From: Bacteroidales bacterium
GTDB taxonomy: Bacteria > Bacteroidota > Bacteroidia > Bacteroidales > JAFGXI01
Assembly: GCA_016936665.1 (NCBI GenBank)
Contig: JAFGXI010000010.1
Coordinates: forward strand, 136,611 to 200,610
Length of the DNA stretch: 64,000 nucleotides
Reading direction: 5' to 3'
How positions within the stretch are numbered: the first letter of the stretch is position 1; every line of letters begins with the position of its first letter. A model generated the notes under the pieces. The model had not been told where the DNA came from, searched no databases, and worked only from the letters and a program-made list of their open reading frames with translations. Made by a program: the position numbers and the translations under genes. Below, piece by piece: positions 18,184-27,226 of this stretch.

Positions 18184-18723
18184 ATGCATCAAATTGGCTG
18201 GAATATCGGTTATGTTTCTACGCCTATTAAAAACTATATCGATCAGTTATCAAATAAAGATTTGAGGATACTTATTCCGGGTTGTGGTAATGCATACGAA
18301 GGAGCCTATCTTTGGGATTGTGGATTTAAAAACACTTTTTTACTCGACATTTCTGCAGAAGCACTTAAAAATGTTTCAAACAATTATCCACAAATTCCTA
18401 AAAGCAACTTATTGCATGTCGATTTTTTTGAGCATAAAGAAAAATACGATTTAATAATTGAACAAACATTTTTCTGCGCAATCGACCCTAGTTACAGAAC
18501 AAAATATGTCGAAAAAATTCAAGAGCTTTTGAATATCGGTGGATGCTTAGTTGGTGTACTTTTTAATATTCCTCTAAATTCACACAAGCCTCCTTTCGGG
18601 GGAAATACTGACGAATATCTTAATCTTTTTCTACAGCACTTCGATGATGTAAAAATCGAAACTTGCTACAATTCTATTAAGCCGAGGTTTGGTAATGAAG
18701 TTTTTATTTTGATTAAAAAATAA
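18184..18723 (+). CDS. TPMT-like SAM-dependent methyltransferase, true start uncertain
   Basis: From the ATG at 18184 this encodes 179 aa of the thiopurine S-methyltransferase-like family: IGWNIGYVSTPIK, SAM motif I LIPGCGNAYEG, and the EQTFFCAIDPSYR segment typical of the group. Family members normally begin 10-20 residues earlier with a YWDxxY motif. That motif is present here in frame (codons from 18163: Y W D N S Y L M H Q) but upstream of the ATG, with no stop codon and no ATG, GTG or TTG start in the open stretch. Either a rare start codon is used or the start has been lost. The substrate is unknown. Confidence 0.75.
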   Translation: MHQIGWNIGYVSTPIKNYIDQLSNKDLRILIPGCGNAYEGAYLWDCGFKNTFLLDISAEALKNVSNNYPQIPKSNLLHVDFFEHKEKYDLIIEQTFFCAIDPSYRTKYVEKIQELLNIGGCLVGVLFNIPLNSHKPPFGGNTDEYLNLFLQHFDDVKIETCYNSIKPRFGNEVFILIKK

Positions 18724-18730
18724 TACCCAA

Positions 18731-19441
18731 TTATTTCTTCAAAAAGGATTGTATTTTCTGAATGCCCCCTTTAGTAATTAATTTCGCAAACTCCTCAGAT
18801 TCAGCATTAAAATCGTGATTTTTTTTGAGTAAAATCTTCATACTTTTTAAAGCAGAAATATCGTTGCTTGCGATTTGCACAGCTATTGTTTCTACTTCTT
18901 GTTTCGATATTGTAAGTTTTTGTATTACACCTAACTTATACATTTGCTCTGCATTAAAAACCTGACCTGTCATCAAAACAAAAGATGCATTTTGTCGGCC
19001 TATTCTTGCTTTTAGTCGTTGTGTTGCTCCGCCACCCGGCACAATTCCAAAGCGTGCTTCGGGTAGAGCAAAGGTTGCTTTTTCGTTAGCAATAATAATA
19101 TCAGAAACCAATGCCAATTCGAAACCTCCACCAAACACAATACCCGTAGCATAAGTTATCAAGGGTTTTTCTATTTCTGCAATACGTTGATACAACTGTT
19201 GAACTTCTTCGGCTAAAAGCATTGGGTTATCATTCCCTTTAGACAACATATCGTTCAAATCTCCTCCTGATGAGAAATCTTTTTCAGCATATAAAACAGA
19301 AACTTTTATAACTTCGTTTTTATCGTTGGATTCCAATTGATCTGCAATCTGTTGTAAAAAAGAAACGCTCAGTGCATTTTTTTTATCCGGTCTGTTCAAC
19401 TTTATCCAAGCTACGGCATTTTTTATTTGAAGATCAATCAT
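18731..19441 (-). CDS. Enoyl-CoA hydratase/isomerase (crotonase) family protein
   Basis: This 236-aa protein has the crotonase fold markers: DFSSGGDLNDML (first oxyanion-hole segment), VFGGGFELALVSDIIIA (second oxyanion-hole segment and helix), and LPEARFGIVPGGGATQRL carrying the glutamate position used in hydratases. It is somewhat short at the C-terminus for the family. The reaction could be hydration, isomerisation or another acyl-CoA chemistry. Its ATG overlaps the stop codon of aroK by 4 bp (ATGA), so the two are translationally coupled, though no functional link is obvious. Confidence 0.88.
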   Translation of the reverse strand: MIDLQIKNAVAWIKLNRPDKKNALSVSFLQQIADQLESNDKNEVIKVSVLYAEKDFSSGGDLNDMLSKGNDNPMLLAEEVQQLYQRIAEIEKPLITYATGIVFGGGFELALVSDIIIANEKATFALPEARFGIVPGGGATQRLKARIGRQNASFVLMTGQVFNAEQMYKLGVIQKLTISKQEVETIAVQIASNDISALKSMKILLKKNHDFNAESEEFAKLITKGGIQKIQSFLKK

Positions 19442-19956
19442 TGCTTTGGGTTTATATTTTGTTTCACTAATTCAAACAAGTCGTTAGATTTTAGACCTTT
19501 CGAAACTATTGTCAATTGAGCCGTTTGATAACAAGGCTTTCGATCATCCAGTTTATCTGAGATAAAATCGGCCAATTCAGATGGATTTACACCGTCGATT
19601 AAAGGACGTTTTCCTTTATCTTTCAAAAGATTTTGCATGATGCAACCTAAACCAGCCTTCAAGTAAACCGTTAAACCAATTGCTCTCATCTTCTCCATGT
19701 TATCGTTGTGACAAGGCATTCCTCCTCCTGTGGCTATTACCAGATTTTTTTTAGAAGACAGATGCTGTAATATCTCATTTTCTTTTTGTCTAAAATATTC
19801 CTCACCCTTAAATGCAAAAATTTGATTTACAGATAATTGTTCCACTGTCTCAATAAGTTCATCGGTATCTATAAAATCGAACTCCAACTTTTCTGCTAAT
19901 TTGGGACCATAAGTGCTTTTACCACTTCCCATAAATCCAACTAAAAAAACAAGCAT
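19438..19956 (-). CDS. aroK: Shikimate kinase
   Basis: I choose the ATG at 19956 (172 aa) because the P-loop then lies at the usual distance from the start; an in-frame ATG at 19983 would add nine residues. Visible motifs are Walker A GFMGSGKST, DTDELIE (shikimate and Mg binding), FRQKENEIL, ATGGGMPC, and KGKRPLI with the lid Arg. It phosphorylates shikimate at the 3-hydroxyl in chorismate synthesis. It is upstream of, and overlaps by 4 bp, the crotonase gene, and is divergent from ispE. Confidence 0.94.
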   Translation of the reverse strand: MLVFLVGFMGSGKSTYGPKLAEKLEFDFIDTDELIETVEQLSVNQIFAFKGEEYFRQKENEILQHLSSKKNLVIATGGGMPCHNDNMEKMRAIGLTVYLKAGLGCIMQNLLKDKGKRPLIDGVNPSELADFISDKLDDRKPCYQTAQLTIVSKGLKSNDLFELVKQNINPKQ

Positions 19957-20023
19957 TTTGGTATTTTTTATCAACTTAATCAATTAACTCGCATTTGCTG
20001 TTGATTATTTTCAACTAATTTTA

Positions 20024-20031
20024 CAAAGATA
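20024..20031 (-). promoter_or_regulatory. Candidate -7 element for aroK
   Basis: TATCTTTG on the minus strand matches TAnnTTTG exactly and lies 67 bp upstream of the preferred aroK ATG. No -33 element is visible at the expected spacing. Confidence 0.4.
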
Positions 20032-20047
20032 AAAGAGAATATCGAAG

Positions 20048-20860
20048 ATGTTGTATTTTTCTAATGCCAAGATTAATATTGGCTTAAATGTAGTGGCGAA
20101 AAGAACCGATGGATATCATAATCTTGAATCGGTATTTTATCCAATTCCGCTACAAGATGCTCTCGAATTTGTTCCTGCAAAAAAAACACAAATTACTAAT
20201 TCGGGTATAAGCATCGATTGTGATGATGATGATAATTTAATTCTTAGAGCCTTTCGTTGTTTACAAAAAGATTTTCAACTGCCAGAATTGGCATTTCATA
20301 TCTTTAAAAAAATTCCTTTTGGAGCAGGTCTTGGAGGAGGTTCTTCCAATGCCGCTGCAACACTTTTAGCATTAAATGAGTATTTCGAGTTAAAAATAAG
20401 TACAGAAAAACTTATTGAATACGCAACAAAAATCGGCAGCGACTGTGCGTTTTTTATCGAAAACAAACCTGCATTAGCAACCGGGAAAGGCGATATCTTA
20501 AGCCTTTGTAAAATTGAGTTAAGTGACTATTTTTTATTATTAATTCGTCCCGATTTTGGCGTTTCTACACCGTTGGCATATTCAAAGCTTAAACCTCGAA
20601 AGCCCGATCATGCTTTAAACGAATTAATACAGAATGATATTGTAAACTGGAAAACAACTGTTAAAAACGATTTTGAAAATGCTGTTTTTGAGATGCATCC
20701 TGTACTCGCTTCAATTAAAAATTCGATGTACGAAAAAGGAGCTGTTTACGCAGCCATGTCGGGAAGCGGATCTGCTATATACGGTTTATTTAAAGACGAA
20801 GTTAAAAACACAGATTTCCCTCAGTATTGGTCGTGGGGCAATTATTTAAAATTTGAATAA
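20048..20860 (+). CDS. ispE: 4-diphosphocytidyl-2-C-methyl-D-erythritol kinase
   Basis: This 270-aa GHMP kinase starts with AKINIGLNVVAKRTDGYH, the typical IspE N-terminus, and has the glycine-rich ATP loop PFGAGLGGGSSNAA and the C-terminal AMSGSGSAIYG motif. It phosphorylates CDP-methylerythritol in the MEP pathway of isoprenoid synthesis, so this organism makes isoprenoids by the non-mevalonate route. It is followed one base later by an acetyltransferase gene, likely cotranscribed, and is divergent from aroK. Confidence 0.96.
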   Translation: MLYFSNAKINIGLNVVAKRTDGYHNLESVFYPIPLQDALEFVPAKKTQITNSGISIDCDDDDNLILRAFRCLQKDFQLPELAFHIFKKIPFGAGLGGGSSNAAATLLALNEYFELKISTEKLIEYATKIGSDCAFFIENKPALATGKGDILSLCKIELSDYFLLLIRPDFGVSTPLAYSKLKPRKPDHALNELIQNDIVNWKTTVKNDFENAVFEMHPVLASIKNSMYEKGAVYAAMSGSGSAIYGLFKDEVKNTDFPQYWSWGNYLKFE

Positions 20861-20861
20861 A

Positions 20862-21323
20862 ATGGAATATACCATACGCAAAGGCACTCCTGATGATTTT
20901 GAAGCGGTTCTAGATATGATAAAATCTTTGGCTCTATTCGAAAAAGCCTCGGAGAAAGTTACCAACACAATCGAGCAAATGCAACGCGACCAAAAATATT
21001 TTGATTTTTTTGTTGCTCAGGTCGATGGCGAAATAGTTGGGATGGCTTTGTATTTTTTTGCTTATTACACTTGGGTTGGCAAATCGCTTTACCTCGACGA
21101 TTTATTTGTTAAGGAAGCCCACCGAGGTTGTGGAATTGGACAAGCATTAATCGAAAAAATATTTGAAATTGCAAAAGCCGAACATTGCTCTCGTTTGCGT
21201 TGGCAAGTGCTCGATTGGAACAAGCCTGCAATAGAGCTTTACCGTAAAATGGGAGCTACGCTTGATAACGAGTGGATCAATTGCGATTTCGACCAAAATC
21301 AAATTCAGGAATTTCGTCTTTAA
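20862..21323 (+). CDS. GNAT-family N-acetyltransferase, spermidine/spermine acetyltransferase-like
   Basis: From the ATG at 20862 this is 153 aa. The GNAT fold is shown by LYLDDLFVKEAHRGCGIGQALIEK (acetyl-CoA loop R-x-x-G-x-G, about 85-108), LRWQVLDWNKPAIELYRKMGA and the C-terminal DEW-like NEWINCDF. The segment YYTWVGKSLYLDDL and WQVLDWN are characteristic of the diamine N-acetyltransferase (SSAT) subgroup, so a polyamine or related amine is the likely acceptor, though not proven. It follows ispE with one base between the stop and the ATG. Confidence 0.88.
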   Translation: MEYTIRKGTPDDFEAVLDMIKSLALFEKASEKVTNTIEQMQRDQKYFDFFVAQVDGEIVGMALYFFAYYTWVGKSLYLDDLFVKEAHRGCGIGQALIEKIFEIAKAEHCSRLRWQVLDWNKPAIELYRKMGATLDNEWINCDFDQNQIQEFRL

Positions 21324-21477
21324 TTTTTTAGCTCCTCCCAAAATCTTAAAATTTGTTAAAATTGGCATAATTTTAGATTATGTTCAATTGAATATTCATT
21401 TTACCGACCGGTCTTTTTAGTTAAAGGTTATAAACCATTTTTTAAAATCGGGCTTCTGCCCACAAAACATTCTCATC

Positions 21478-22161
21478 ATGAAAACTAAAAAGTATCCAGC
21501 AAAGAATTTGGAAAGGAAACGTCCAACATTCTTTTTAATTGGCCTAAGTTTAAGCATCGGTCTACTACTGATGGCTTTCGAATGGACCAATCATTCTTAC
21601 ATCGAACAAGATTTGTATCATCAGTGGGGAGCTCCTATCGATGAGGAAATTCCTCCGGTTACTAGAGAGCAGATGGTTACTCCTCCTCAACCTAGACCAC
21701 CTGTCGTAGAGTTTCAGATTATTGATGAAGATGATGATGACATCCCAATTGATGACATCGATTTATTCAATACCGAAATTACCGATAATACTCCGGTTTT
21801 TGAACCCATCATTATGTCTAATGAGGAAGATGACACCCCGATAGATTTTGTAATTGTTGAAGAAAAACCTGAGTTCGTAGGTGGAGAAGCAGCGTTTTAC
21901 AAGTTTCTAAACAAGAATATAAAATATCCTGAAATTGCGCTCCAAAATAATGCTCAGGGTAAAGTTTATATTCGGTTTACAATTGATAAAGATGGAAGTA
22001 TTATCGATGCACACGTGGCCAGACCTCTCGACAAGTACCTCGAAGCAGAAGCTTTAAGAATATTTGAAATAATGCCAAAATGGAAACCCGGTAAACAACG
22101 AGGAAAAACTGTAAAAGTTTCGTACATTATTCCTATCAACTTTGTATTGTCGGATAATTAA
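21478..22161 (+). CDS. TonB-family energy transducer
   Basis: This 227-aa protein has an N-terminal cytoplasmic stretch, one transmembrane helix at about 17-34, a short Pro-rich linker (VTPPQPRPPV) followed by an acidic linker, and a C-terminal TonB domain (FVGGEAAFYKFLNKNIKYP ... GKVYIRFTIDKDGSI ... WKPGKQRGKTVKVSYIIPI). Such proteins transmit proton-motive energy to outer-membrane receptors. A TonB-dependent receptor is encoded convergently nearby. No exbBD genes are in the window. The leader contains a GGGC-TTCT-GCCC hairpin 16 bp before the ATG. Confidence 0.92.
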   Translation: MKTKKYPAKNLERKRPTFFLIGLSLSIGLLLMAFEWTNHSYIEQDLYHQWGAPIDEEIPPVTREQMVTPPQPRPPVVEFQIIDEDDDDIPIDDIDLFNTEITDNTPVFEPIIMSNEEDDTPIDFVIVEEKPEFVGGEAAFYKFLNKNIKYPEIALQNNAQGKVYIRFTIDKDGSIIDAHVARPLDKYLEAEALRIFEIMPKWKPGKQRGKTVKVSYIIPINFVLSDN

Positions 22162-22179
22162 ACAATCCACTGTCTTACG

Positions 22180-22202
22180 GAGGGCTTCTGCCCTCTTTTT
22201 TT
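22180..22202 (+). terminator. Intrinsic terminator after the tonB gene
   Basis: GAGGGC-TTCT-GCCCTC forms a 6-bp GC-rich stem with a tetraloop, followed by seven T. It may not serve the convergent DUF4249 gene, whose stop is inside the T-tract. Confidence 0.85.
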
Positions 22203-23103
22203 ATGGTATTATAATATCTTCTGTAATTTCTATATACTGCACTGTAGATGCATACCCACACCAACTGCCTAAGGCATTATTCGAAATATTAGTTTGAACT
22301 GTAGTAGGCGCAGCAAATGGGTTATCGCCCGTCATTAAAACTTGCTCCATCGTTCTCCAAAAAATAAAACTCTCGTAGTCGATCTGCGTTAATTTTACAA
22401 GCACCTTATCGCCCATTTTAAACGCCCACCAATCGTCTGGATGGGCTTCGTAATAAGCTTCTGAAAGCATTGGATTACGACCTCTGTACATCTGCGACTC
22501 TACCAATTTGCCATTAAAATAACTATCGTCAGTAACCGAACCGGCCGGATGAACCCAAACCGGAATTTCTTTCGAAAAGTCAATATCAACATCCATTGTA
22601 AAAACTCGATAATAATTATTCTGATTTACAGGATCGTTGGCGTAAAACCAGATATACCCTAAGCTATCGCTATTATATTCGTATTGATAACGCACACTAT
22701 CGATGGGGATGGCATCTAAAATTTTTGTGTCGGCTGTATAAACTTCGCCTTCATACTCAATTCTCAAAGTATAGCTTGTATTTAGCTGACCTTTAAGTTT
22801 ATGGCCTTGAAAACGCAAAGGAGGAAATAAAGGAACGGTATCGAAAGTTAAAGTATCGCTTTCTATACCATCGCTTACAATGACCAATGCTTCGGTAATA
22901 AACATATTCTGAAATGTGGTCGAATCGACAGGTGTAAAATAAGGCGCACTCTTAGATAAAGATACATATGCATACTCTCCATTTTCGATGACTCCTTCCA
23001 CAACTAACTTAGGTTTTGAGTCTTCCAACTGAACGTCAATTTCTTTTTCGCACGAAAACGCAAAAAACACTATTATTAATATAAAATATTTTAATCTGCT
23101 CAT
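22201..23103 (-). CDS. DUF4249 lipoprotein, partner of the TonB-dependent receptor
   Basis: This 300-aa protein begins with a lipoprotein signal peptide (lipobox AFSC, Cys18), followed by CEKEIDVQL and KPKLVVEGVIENG, which is the standard opening of the DUF4249 family. The body is beta-rich. DUF4249 proteins are typically encoded directly downstream of a carboxypeptidase-regulatory-domain TonB receptor, as here (3-bp gap), and are presumed surface or periplasmic accessory lipoproteins for uptake. No substrate is known. Confidence 0.88.
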   Translation of the reverse strand: MSRLKYFILIIVFFAFSCEKEIDVQLEDSKPKLVVEGVIENGEYAYVSLSKSAPYFTPVDSTTFQNMFITEALVIVSDGIESDTLTFDTVPLFPPLRFQGHKLKGQLNTSYTLRIEYEGEVYTADTKILDAIPIDSVRYQYEYNSDSLGYIWFYANDPVNQNNYYRVFTMDVDIDFSKEIPVWVHPAGSVTDDSYFNGKLVESQMYRGRNPMLSEAYYEAHPDDWWAFKMGDKVLVKLTQIDYESFIFWRTMEQVLMTGDNPFAAPTTVQTNISNNALGSWCGYASTVQYIEITEDIIIP

Positions 23104-23106
23104 AAA

Positions 23107-25461
23107 CTAAAACTCAAAATTCCACGAAATCGAAGGAAGAATAGGAAACAATGAAACTTGATAAGGTGTAATTTTCAAATTGCCTTCGTATAGACTTCCA
23201 TCCTCTTCGAAATAAATAAAATACGGATTTGATCGATTGTAAACGTTATAAATAGATAAATTCCAGTATGATTTGAACTTTTTGATTTCTTTTGCTTTAA
23301 AAGTGATAGACAAATCTAATCGATGATAATCGTTCATGCGATACGAATTTCTTGGGCCATATTCGGTTACTAAACGTCCGTCGATAAAATAGCGAGACAC
23401 AGGCATGGTCATGGTATTTCCTGTGGCAAAGACAAAAACAGCCGAAACCGACCAACGTTTACTAAACTGATAATTGGCTAAAACCGACAAATCGTGTCGT
23501 CGATCGTACTTTGCGGGGTACCATTCTCCATGATTAATATCGTCGAATTGTCGGTTTGTAATTGACCATGTATAACCAATCCACCCTGTAAATTTGCCTA
23601 CTTTTTTATTGATAAAAAACTCTGCACCGTAAGATAAGCCTTTGCCAAATGTAAAGTTGTTATCCGGATTGTCGTTGCCATCGTCGCTAGGTTGCGCACC
23701 ATCTTTGTAAGCAATCATATTATCCATCGTTTTATAATAGACTTCTACAGAGGTCTCTAGAGCATTGTTGAAAAAATTTCTAAAATAACCTAATGCATAT
23801 TGTACAGAAAATTGCGGCTTAACTACTTCGGAACTCGAAACCCATAAGTCGGTTGGTAAACTTGCCGAAGCCACATTTGCTAGATGCACATACTGGTAAT
23901 TTTGGCTATAAGATGCTTTTACCGATGATTTCGAATTCAAAATCCAGCGCATCGAAAAACGTGGCTCCGGATAATGATAATTCACAATTTCTTGGCCTAT
24001 TGCGTAAGTTAAAGTATCGATATTTTCGCCAATCATATTCTTAACATATCGGTCGTACGGACCAACTTGCTGAAAATAAGTCCATCTTAGCCCTCCATAC
24101 ACCGAAATTTTTTCGGTGATATCAAAATTATCGCCCAAATACAAAGCATATTCGTTGGCATACTGTTTTATTATTTTCCCGGAATCGTACGAAGTGTCAC
24201 CAATTTTTGCCGTTACACTAGTGGGAGTGAATGTATGATTGGTATAATTGGCACCAAACTTTATTTGATGTCGTACCCAAGCCAGATAACTAAAGTCGAT
24301 TTTAGCATTGTAATCTCTTAAACCCGAAAACAATTTAAATTCGAAATCTTGCTGTTCTCCATTAAACTCGAAATTATAATCGCTAAATACCACAGTGGTA
24401 TTCGCAAAAAATTTATCTGAAAATAAATGGTTCCAACGCAATGAAGCCGTCGCATTACCCCAAGGTATGGATAATTTTAATCCACTGGATTTTCTGTCGA
24501 TTCCAAACACATCCCGACCAAAATAACCACTCAAATACAACCTATCTTTGTCGGTAAATCGATAGTTTGCTTTCAGATTTAAGTCGTAAAAGTAATAACC
24601 AAAGCCTTCCATTTTACTTCCTTCTTTAGCAAATGGTTTGAATAATAAATCGGCATAAGTGCGCCTACCCGAAACAATAAACGATGATTTGTTCTTTTGA
24701 ATTGGACCCTCTAAAACCAAACGCGAAGAAATTAAACCCAAACCACCTTTGGCGTGGTACGATTTATCGTTACCGTTTTTTGTTGATATATCTAAAACTG
24801 AAGATAAGCGACCGCCATATTCTGCGGGCATTCCTCCTTTAATGAGCTTAACATCGCTGATAACATCGGCATTAAAAACCGACATAAAGCCCATCAAATG
24901 GCTGGCATTATAGACAACCGCTTCGTCTAATAAAATTAAATTTTGGTCGGGGCCTCCGCCACGCACATAAAAGCCAGAACTACCCTCCCCTCCAGACTGA
25001 ACACCCGGTAAAAGCTGTATGCTCTTTAGTATATCGGTTTCACCAAAAAGAACAGGCAGTTCTTTAATCCGTTCAACCGGCATGGTTATCACACTCATTT
25101 CTTTGCTTTTAATATTGACATCGCTTTTTTCGGCACTCACGACTACTTCATCGGCAACTAAAGACTCCGGATATAATTCGATATTTAGTTTTTGATTGGA
25201 TTTTAACTGTATGTTTTTGGTAATTGTTTTAAAACTTATAAAACTAAACTCGATGACGTATTCGCCTTCGGGAACAGTTAAACTGTAGAAACCATATTTA
25301 TTAGCAACTGCACCTAGATTTAATGGTTTTATTACGATATTGGCCCCTATTAATTCTTCGCCAGATTCGACATCTCTAATATAACCACTAATAGTGTACT
25401 TTTGAGCCATCAGCCCAATTTTTAGCGTTAAAATCACAAATAATATTAGGGTTCTCTTCAC
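23107..25461 (-). CDS. TonB-dependent outer-membrane receptor with CarboxypepD-regulatory-like N-terminus
   Basis: This 784-aa protein has a signal peptide (ending ...LMAQ at about 20), a CarboxypepD_reg-like Ig domain (about 22-105: YTISGYIRDVESGEELIGA), a plug domain (about 120-225, with GGGPDQNLILLDEAVVYNASHL and the GGMPAEYGGRLSS motif) and a 22-strand-type beta-barrel to the C-terminal Phe. It lacks an extra SusC-type N-terminal motif and pairs with DUF4249 rather than SusD, so a glycan substrate is not implied. It is energised by a TonB protein and probably transcribed with the DUF4249 gene. Confidence 0.93.
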   Translation of the reverse strand: MKRTLILFVILTLKIGLMAQKYTISGYIRDVESGEELIGANIVIKPLNLGAVANKYGFYSLTVPEGEYVIEFSFISFKTITKNIQLKSNQKLNIELYPESLVADEVVVSAEKSDVNIKSKEMSVITMPVERIKELPVLFGETDILKSIQLLPGVQSGGEGSSGFYVRGGGPDQNLILLDEAVVYNASHLMGFMSVFNADVISDVKLIKGGMPAEYGGRLSSVLDISTKNGNDKSYHAKGGLGLISSRLVLEGPIQKNKSSFIVSGRRTYADLLFKPFAKEGSKMEGFGYYFYDLNLKANYRFTDKDRLYLSGYFGRDVFGIDRKSSGLKLSIPWGNATASLRWNHLFSDKFFANTTVVFSDYNFEFNGEQQDFEFKLFSGLRDYNAKIDFSYLAWVRHQIKFGANYTNHTFTPTSVTAKIGDTSYDSGKIIKQYANEYALYLGDNFDITEKISVYGGLRWTYFQQVGPYDRYVKNMIGENIDTLTYAIGQEIVNYHYPEPRFSMRWILNSKSSVKASYSQNYQYVHLANVASASLPTDLWVSSSEVVKPQFSVQYALGYFRNFFNNALETSVEVYYKTMDNMIAYKDGAQPSDDGNDNPDNNFTFGKGLSYGAEFFINKKVGKFTGWIGYTWSITNRQFDDINHGEWYPAKYDRRHDLSVLANYQFSKRWSVSAVFVFATGNTMTMPVSRYFIDGRLVTEYGPRNSYRMNDYHRLDLSITFKAKEIKKFKSYWNLSIYNVYNRSNPYFIYFEEDGSLYEGNLKITPYQVSLFPILPSISWNFEF

Positions 25462-25555
25462 GCGTTTTAAATTTTATTTAGTGTAAAACAAAATCGATCC
25501 TCTTTATTATTATTCGAAAATGCATTTGAAAAATTCCAAGCAAATATTTTCGATG

Positions 25556-25563
25556 CAAATTTA
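25556..25563 (-). promoter_or_regulatory. Candidate -7 element for the receptor/DUF4249 operon
   Basis: TAAATTTG on the minus strand matches TAnnTTTG exactly, about 95 bp before the receptor ATG. No clear -33 element is seen at standard spacing. Confidence 0.35.
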
Positions 25564-25585
25564 TCAATCTACTTTTAATTAATTA

Positions 25586-26743
25586 TTAATCAGACGATAA
25601 GATTTCTAAAATTCTATTTTGATCTATGATTTGTTTAGATCTTTTGTTTTTTAATACCACCAAAGTCGTTGTGTCTTTTTCGTATCGTACTAATAAAGAT
25701 TGATACCCATGCCACCAGCCTGCGTGGTATAAAACTCGACTCGAATCCGGTAAATAATAGATTCGCCAACCATAACCATAATTTTTTGGAGCTGATATTT
25801 TTTTACCATGAGGCTTAAACGCCAACTCTAAAGTATCTACATTTAAAATTTTACCTGTATATAACCCGTTATCCCATAAGAACAAATCGAAAGCAGTGGT
25901 ATATATTCCCTTATCGCCCACCACACCATCTAAGAAATCGGGATTGGCTTCTACCTTTCCATATTCGTATCCTTTAACTAGATTATTAGGGTAATAGGGT
26001 TGATTAAAATTAAAAACATAAGTATGCTTCATGCCAAGTGGTTCGAACACATTCGATTTCATATAATTTGCGAAACTTTGCCCACTTAGTTTCTCAACAA
26101 TATAAGCTAATACGATATATCCTGTATTGCTATAATCGAATCGCTTGTTAGGAGGGTAATATGCCGGAGGCATGCTATCGGATAGACATTGTACTACACT
26201 TCGATTGCTCAGAGGTGTCGATTTAACAATTGGAAGCGCATCGCAAAAGTAGATATAATTGGGAAGGCCTGAACGATGACAGAGAAGAGCATCAATTGTA
26301 ATCCCACGATAAGGAAAATTAGGAATATATTTCTGAATGGTATCATTCAGGTCTAACAAGCCCCTTGCATACAACTGTAAAATGGCTACTGCTGTGAACT
26401 GTTTAGAAACGGATCCAATCTGAAAAACATCGTCAATTTTCAAACTGTCTTTTGTTCGAATATCGGAATAGCCGTATGGTTTTTCGAAAACAACTTTCCC
26501 GTGTTGGGCAATCAAAACATTGCCATTAAATACTCTACTCTCAAATAAGAGTGTAAAATATTTATCGATAAGATCAATCTTTTTTTCAGAAATTTGACCC
26601 GTTTTGTAATTAGCATCTACAGCAACAGATTTGTTTGGCTTAATATCAAGCGCTTCGCTACAAGCCATTAGCAAAAAGCCTAAAAGGATTACTAAGCCTC
26701 TTCGAAAAATAGTTTGATTGCGCCTAAATAATATTCTTTCCAC
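25586..26743 (-). CDS. Class C beta-lactamase-fold serine hydrolase, lipoprotein
   Basis: This 385-aa protein has a lipoprotein signal (Arg-rich n-region, lipobox LMAC with Cys28). The serine hydrolase motifs are intact: Ser111-Val-Ser-Lys114, Tyr204-Ser-Asn206, and HAGWWHG near residue 340 in place of the KTG triad. The family includes D-aminopeptidases, esterases, PBP-like proteins and AmpC; antibiotic hydrolysis is not implied. Its start lies inside the end of the AHSA1 gene, overlapping by 52 bp, so the two are probably cotranscribed. Confidence 0.88.
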   Translation of the reverse strand: MERILFRRNQTIFRRGLVILLGFLLMACSEALDIKPNKSVAVDANYKTGQISEKKIDLIDKYFTLLFESRVFNGNVLIAQHGKVVFEKPYGYSDIRTKDSLKIDDVFQIGSVSKQFTAVAILQLYARGLLDLNDTIQKYIPNFPYRGITIDALLCHRSGLPNYIYFCDALPIVKSTPLSNRSVVQCLSDSMPPAYYPPNKRFDYSNTGYIVLAYIVEKLSGQSFANYMKSNVFEPLGMKHTYVFNFNQPYYPNNLVKGYEYGKVEANPDFLDGVVGDKGIYTTAFDLFLWDNGLYTGKILNVDTLELAFKPHGKKISAPKNYGYGWRIYYLPDSSRVLYHAGWWHGYQSLLVRYEKDTTTLVVLKNKRSKQIIDQNRILEILSSD

Positions 26744-27081
26744 CCTTCTGTAATATTTTCGAAATCATCATCCGGAATATTGTTGTGTTCTAATACAATA
26801 TAAGTATCCGTTTTTTTCTGTAAATGTAGTTTAATCGTTGCAATCGAAGGTACTTGATTATCGTCGAAAAACCATTCTTGTTCAATCATTTGGTTAGGAA
26901 TAAAGGATAAAATCCGACCAACAATGTCCCCTTCCCACATCGAAAATTCCGCATTATTTTCCATATGCATAACAGCAGGGTAACCACTCCATAACTCAAT
27001 GGCGAAAGGATTGGTTAAAGCATTATAAACCTCTTCCGGCAGGGCATCCTTTATCGTTAACTGAAACTTAAAATCTTTCAT
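26692..27081 (-). CDS. SRPBCC/AHSA1-like domain protein
   Basis: From the ATG at 27081 (MKDFKFQLTI, 129 aa; a further in-frame ATG is at 27108) this is a compact START/Bet v1-like fold of the AHSA1 type, with ALPEEVYNALTNPFAIELWSG, then MWEGDIVGRI, IEQEWFF and a C-terminal amphipathic helix (EGWKEYYLGAIKLFFEE). Such small proteins bind hydrophobic ligands or act as co-chaperone-like modules; the ligand is unknown. It overlaps the downstream serine hydrolase gene and is divergent from the DsbD gene. Confidence 0.85.
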   Translation of the reverse strand: MKDFKFQLTIKDALPEEVYNALTNPFAIELWSGYPAVMHMENNAEFSMWEGDIVGRILSFIPNQMIEQEWFFDDNQVPSIATIKLHLQKKTDTYIVLEHNNIPDDDFENITEGWKEYYLGAIKLFFEEA

Positions 27082-27172
27082 CTTTTCAATAGAATTAACC
27101 GTTTTCACTTATATACAAACAACATATAGCAAACGGATTTCGAAATTAACAAATATTACCATTTTGTTACTA

Positions 27173-27201
27173 TTTGAATGAAATTTTTATAACTATATTT
27201 G
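27173..27201 (+). promoter_or_regulatory. Candidate Bacteroidota promoter for dsbD
   Basis: TTTG (27173-27176) and an exact TATATTTG (27194-27201) are separated by 17 bp, slightly short of the usual 19. The expected start is about 20 nt before the ATG at 27227. Confidence 0.6.
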
Positions 27202-27226
27202 TCCGACAACCAGAATTTTAATCATC

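Noticed and set aside
25586..26743. Possible beta-lactamase antibiotic-resistance gene
   Set aside because: The class C-like fold is shared by many peptidases and esterases; there is no mobile context and no KTG motif, so resistance is not supported.
26692..26743. 52-bp overlap between the AHSA1 gene and the serine hydrolase as a sign of frameshift or fusion
   Set aside because: Both proteins have complete family-typical ends, and the hydrolase signal peptide starts within the overlap, so it looks like a normal coupled overlap.
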